Below are positions 63,009 through 64,000 of a stretch of 64,000 nucleotides of DNA, piece after piece. Made by a program: the position numbers and the translations under genes. Numbering within the stretch: the first letter of the stretch is position 1; every line of letters starts with the position of its first letter. The stretch is from NCBI GenBank assembly GCA_023458215.1, contig JAEXAJ010000220.1, positions 1 through 64,000 on the forward strand, in the 5' to 3' direction. The notes beneath the pieces are model-generated. The model saw nothing but the letters and a program-made list of their open reading frames with translations, ran no database searches and was not told the origin of the DNA. The stretch is from Bacteroidota bacterium. Its GTDB lineage: Bacteria > Bacteroidota > Bacteroidia > Bacteroidales > Bacteroidaceae.

Positions 63009-64000
63009 ATGGACATGCAGACCAAGAAGCTAAGATATATTTGGGAAGTCTCTGCCGGACAACGCGGACGCATATTGCTGAGTTGCTGTACAGGCATCTT
63101 GGGAGTAGCCTTTGCACTTGCCTTTATCTATGTTTCCAAACGAGTGATAGATATTGCCACCGGAGCAGTCATCGGCAGTTTGGTGCATGCAGCCACCCTT
63201 ACAGTTGTATTGCTTATCCTCCAATTGTTATGTGGTACAGCCGATTCCTGGATTAGTACCCGCATGCAGATAGAAACCGGAAACACGCTGCGGCATCGCC
63301 TTTTCTCCCGCCTGCTGCAAAGTCGGTGGAATGAGTTAGAGCGCTTCCACACGGGTGATATCGTAAATCGTGTGGAGCAAGATACTTCCGCCATTGTTAC
63401 TTTGCTAACTTCTTCCATTCCGGCATTCATCGTGACGGGAGTACAACTATTGGCTGCCTTTGGTTTCTTCTGTTACCTGGATCCTTCGTTACCTTGGTTG
63501 ATCGTTGCCATACTACCCGTATTTCTGTTAGGTAGCCGGTTCTACATGCAGCGCATGCGGCGATACACACATGAAATACGGCAAAGCGACAGCTACATTC
63601 AATCCGTCATTCAGGAAAGCCTGCAACACCGAACGGTTATCAAAACCTTGGAGCAAAGCGAACGGCATCTTGGCAAACTCGACGATCTGCAAGATATGCT
63701 CCGCAGTCAAGTCATGGGACGTACCCGCTTCTCTCTTTCCGCCCGTACATTGGTTGCTTTTGCCTTCTCCGGAGGTTATCTCACCGCCTTTCTTTGGGGA
63801 GCAGTCCGCCTCAGCACGGGCAGCATCACGTTCGGAACCATGACCGCCTTTCTGCAACTGGTAGGGAAAGTGCAACGTCCCGTACTTGATCTTTCCCGAC
63901 TGATTCCCTCGGTTATCAATGCCCTCACCGCTATAGACCGATTGCAGGAACTTGAAGAACTCCCCGCCGAAGCTTCCGGCGAGCACATTCTCTTCACCAC
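63009..64000 (+). CDS. ABC exporter, membrane half (cut by window end)
   Basis: The frame opens at the ATG at 63009 and stays open to the edge, giving 330 residues. It is an exporter-type transmembrane domain with about six membrane segments, for example ILLSCCTGILGVAFALAF and TVVLLILQLLCGTADSW. It has the conserved coupling and dimer region HTGDIVNRVEQDTSAI and a LIPSVINALTAIDRLQEL stretch just before the ATPase domain. The nucleotide-binding domain lies beyond the window. No N-terminal C39 peptidase domain is present, so any leader cleavage must come from another protein such as the S24/S26 protein encoded upstream. Confidence 0.85.
   Translation, partial: MDMQTKKLRYIWEVSAGQRGRILLSCCTGILGVAFALAFIYVSKRVIDIATGAVIGSLVHAATLTVVLLILQLLCGTADSWISTRMQIETGNTLRHRLFSRLLQSRWNELERFHTGDIVNRVEQDTSAIVTLLTSSIPAFIVTGVQLLAAFGFFCYLDPSLPWLIVAILPVFLLGSRFYMQRMRRYTHEIRQSDSYIQSVIQESLQHRTVIKTLEQSERHLGKLDDLQDMLRSQVMGRTRFSLSARTLVAFAFSGGYLTAFLWGAVRLSTGSITFGTMTAFLQLVGKVQRPVLDLSRLIPSVINALTAIDRLQELEELPAEASGEHILFT

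Overview
The window looks like chromosomal DNA of a gut Bacteroides or a close relative in Bacteroidales. The evidence is the repeated promoter box TAnnTTTG (often with an upstream TTTG), a fuc operon led by a GntR-type FucR, a fused E1 alpha/beta 2-oxoacid dehydrogenase, gldH next to a PSP1-domain gene, a purH-mreBCD-mrdA-rodA block, fimbrillin-type lipoproteins and a TonB-dependent receptor. The species cannot be fixed from the sequence alone. No rRNA or tRNA gene and no complete insertion sequence was seen.

Layout. 0-1.4 kb: type I asparaginase. 1.4-9 kb: L-fucose operon on the minus strand (fucR, fucI, fucA, fucK, fucP and a secreted double-domain esterase), with the same tandem-repeat operator candidate before fucR and before fucI. 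9.1-17 kb: two-component system and a CzcCBA-type metal efflux pump. 17-20.8 kb: beta-carbonic anhydrase, then radA and an FAD oxidoreductase. 20.8-26.9 kb: flavodoxin-like protein and a complete 2-oxoacid dehydrogenase set (E1, E2, lipoate ligase, E3). 27-31.5 kb: LuxR-type regulator, TonB receptor, DUF3788 protein and a GNAT remnant. 31.7-42 kb: zinc-ribbon membrane protein, U32 protein, metA, fimbrillin/FISUMP lipoprotein, metF, holB, PSP1 protein and gldH. 42.3-49.7 kb: purH and the rod-shape genes. 49.8-54.3 kb: M13 peptidase, ABC-F ATPase and a small basic protein. 54.3-58.5 kb: repeat array, a structured RNA leader, a 73-residue peptide and a large lipoprotein adhesin. 58.6-64 kb: AAA/PD-(D/E)XK protein, then an operon encoding an HPr-kinase-like protein, a signal-peptidase-like protein, PqqD, a nucleotidyltransferase and an ABC exporter cut by the window end.

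Three things stand out. (1) The right-edge operon has the parts list of a peptide-modification and export (RiPP-like) system. Upstream of it a small peptide gene sits behind an RNA leader in which one segment can pair either upstream or downstream, and the downstream pairing ends in a T-run, as in an attenuator. (2) Five intergenic arrays have unrelated sequences but share a 22-23 bp period of palindromic units. (3) A family of inverted repeats has arms made of AT-rich 7-bp tandem units, often around a centre containing GCGCAGC. These elements lie between genes, supply stop and start codons, and one is inserted in frame in a coding sequence. I know of no published name for (2) or (3); database searches would be needed to claim novelty.
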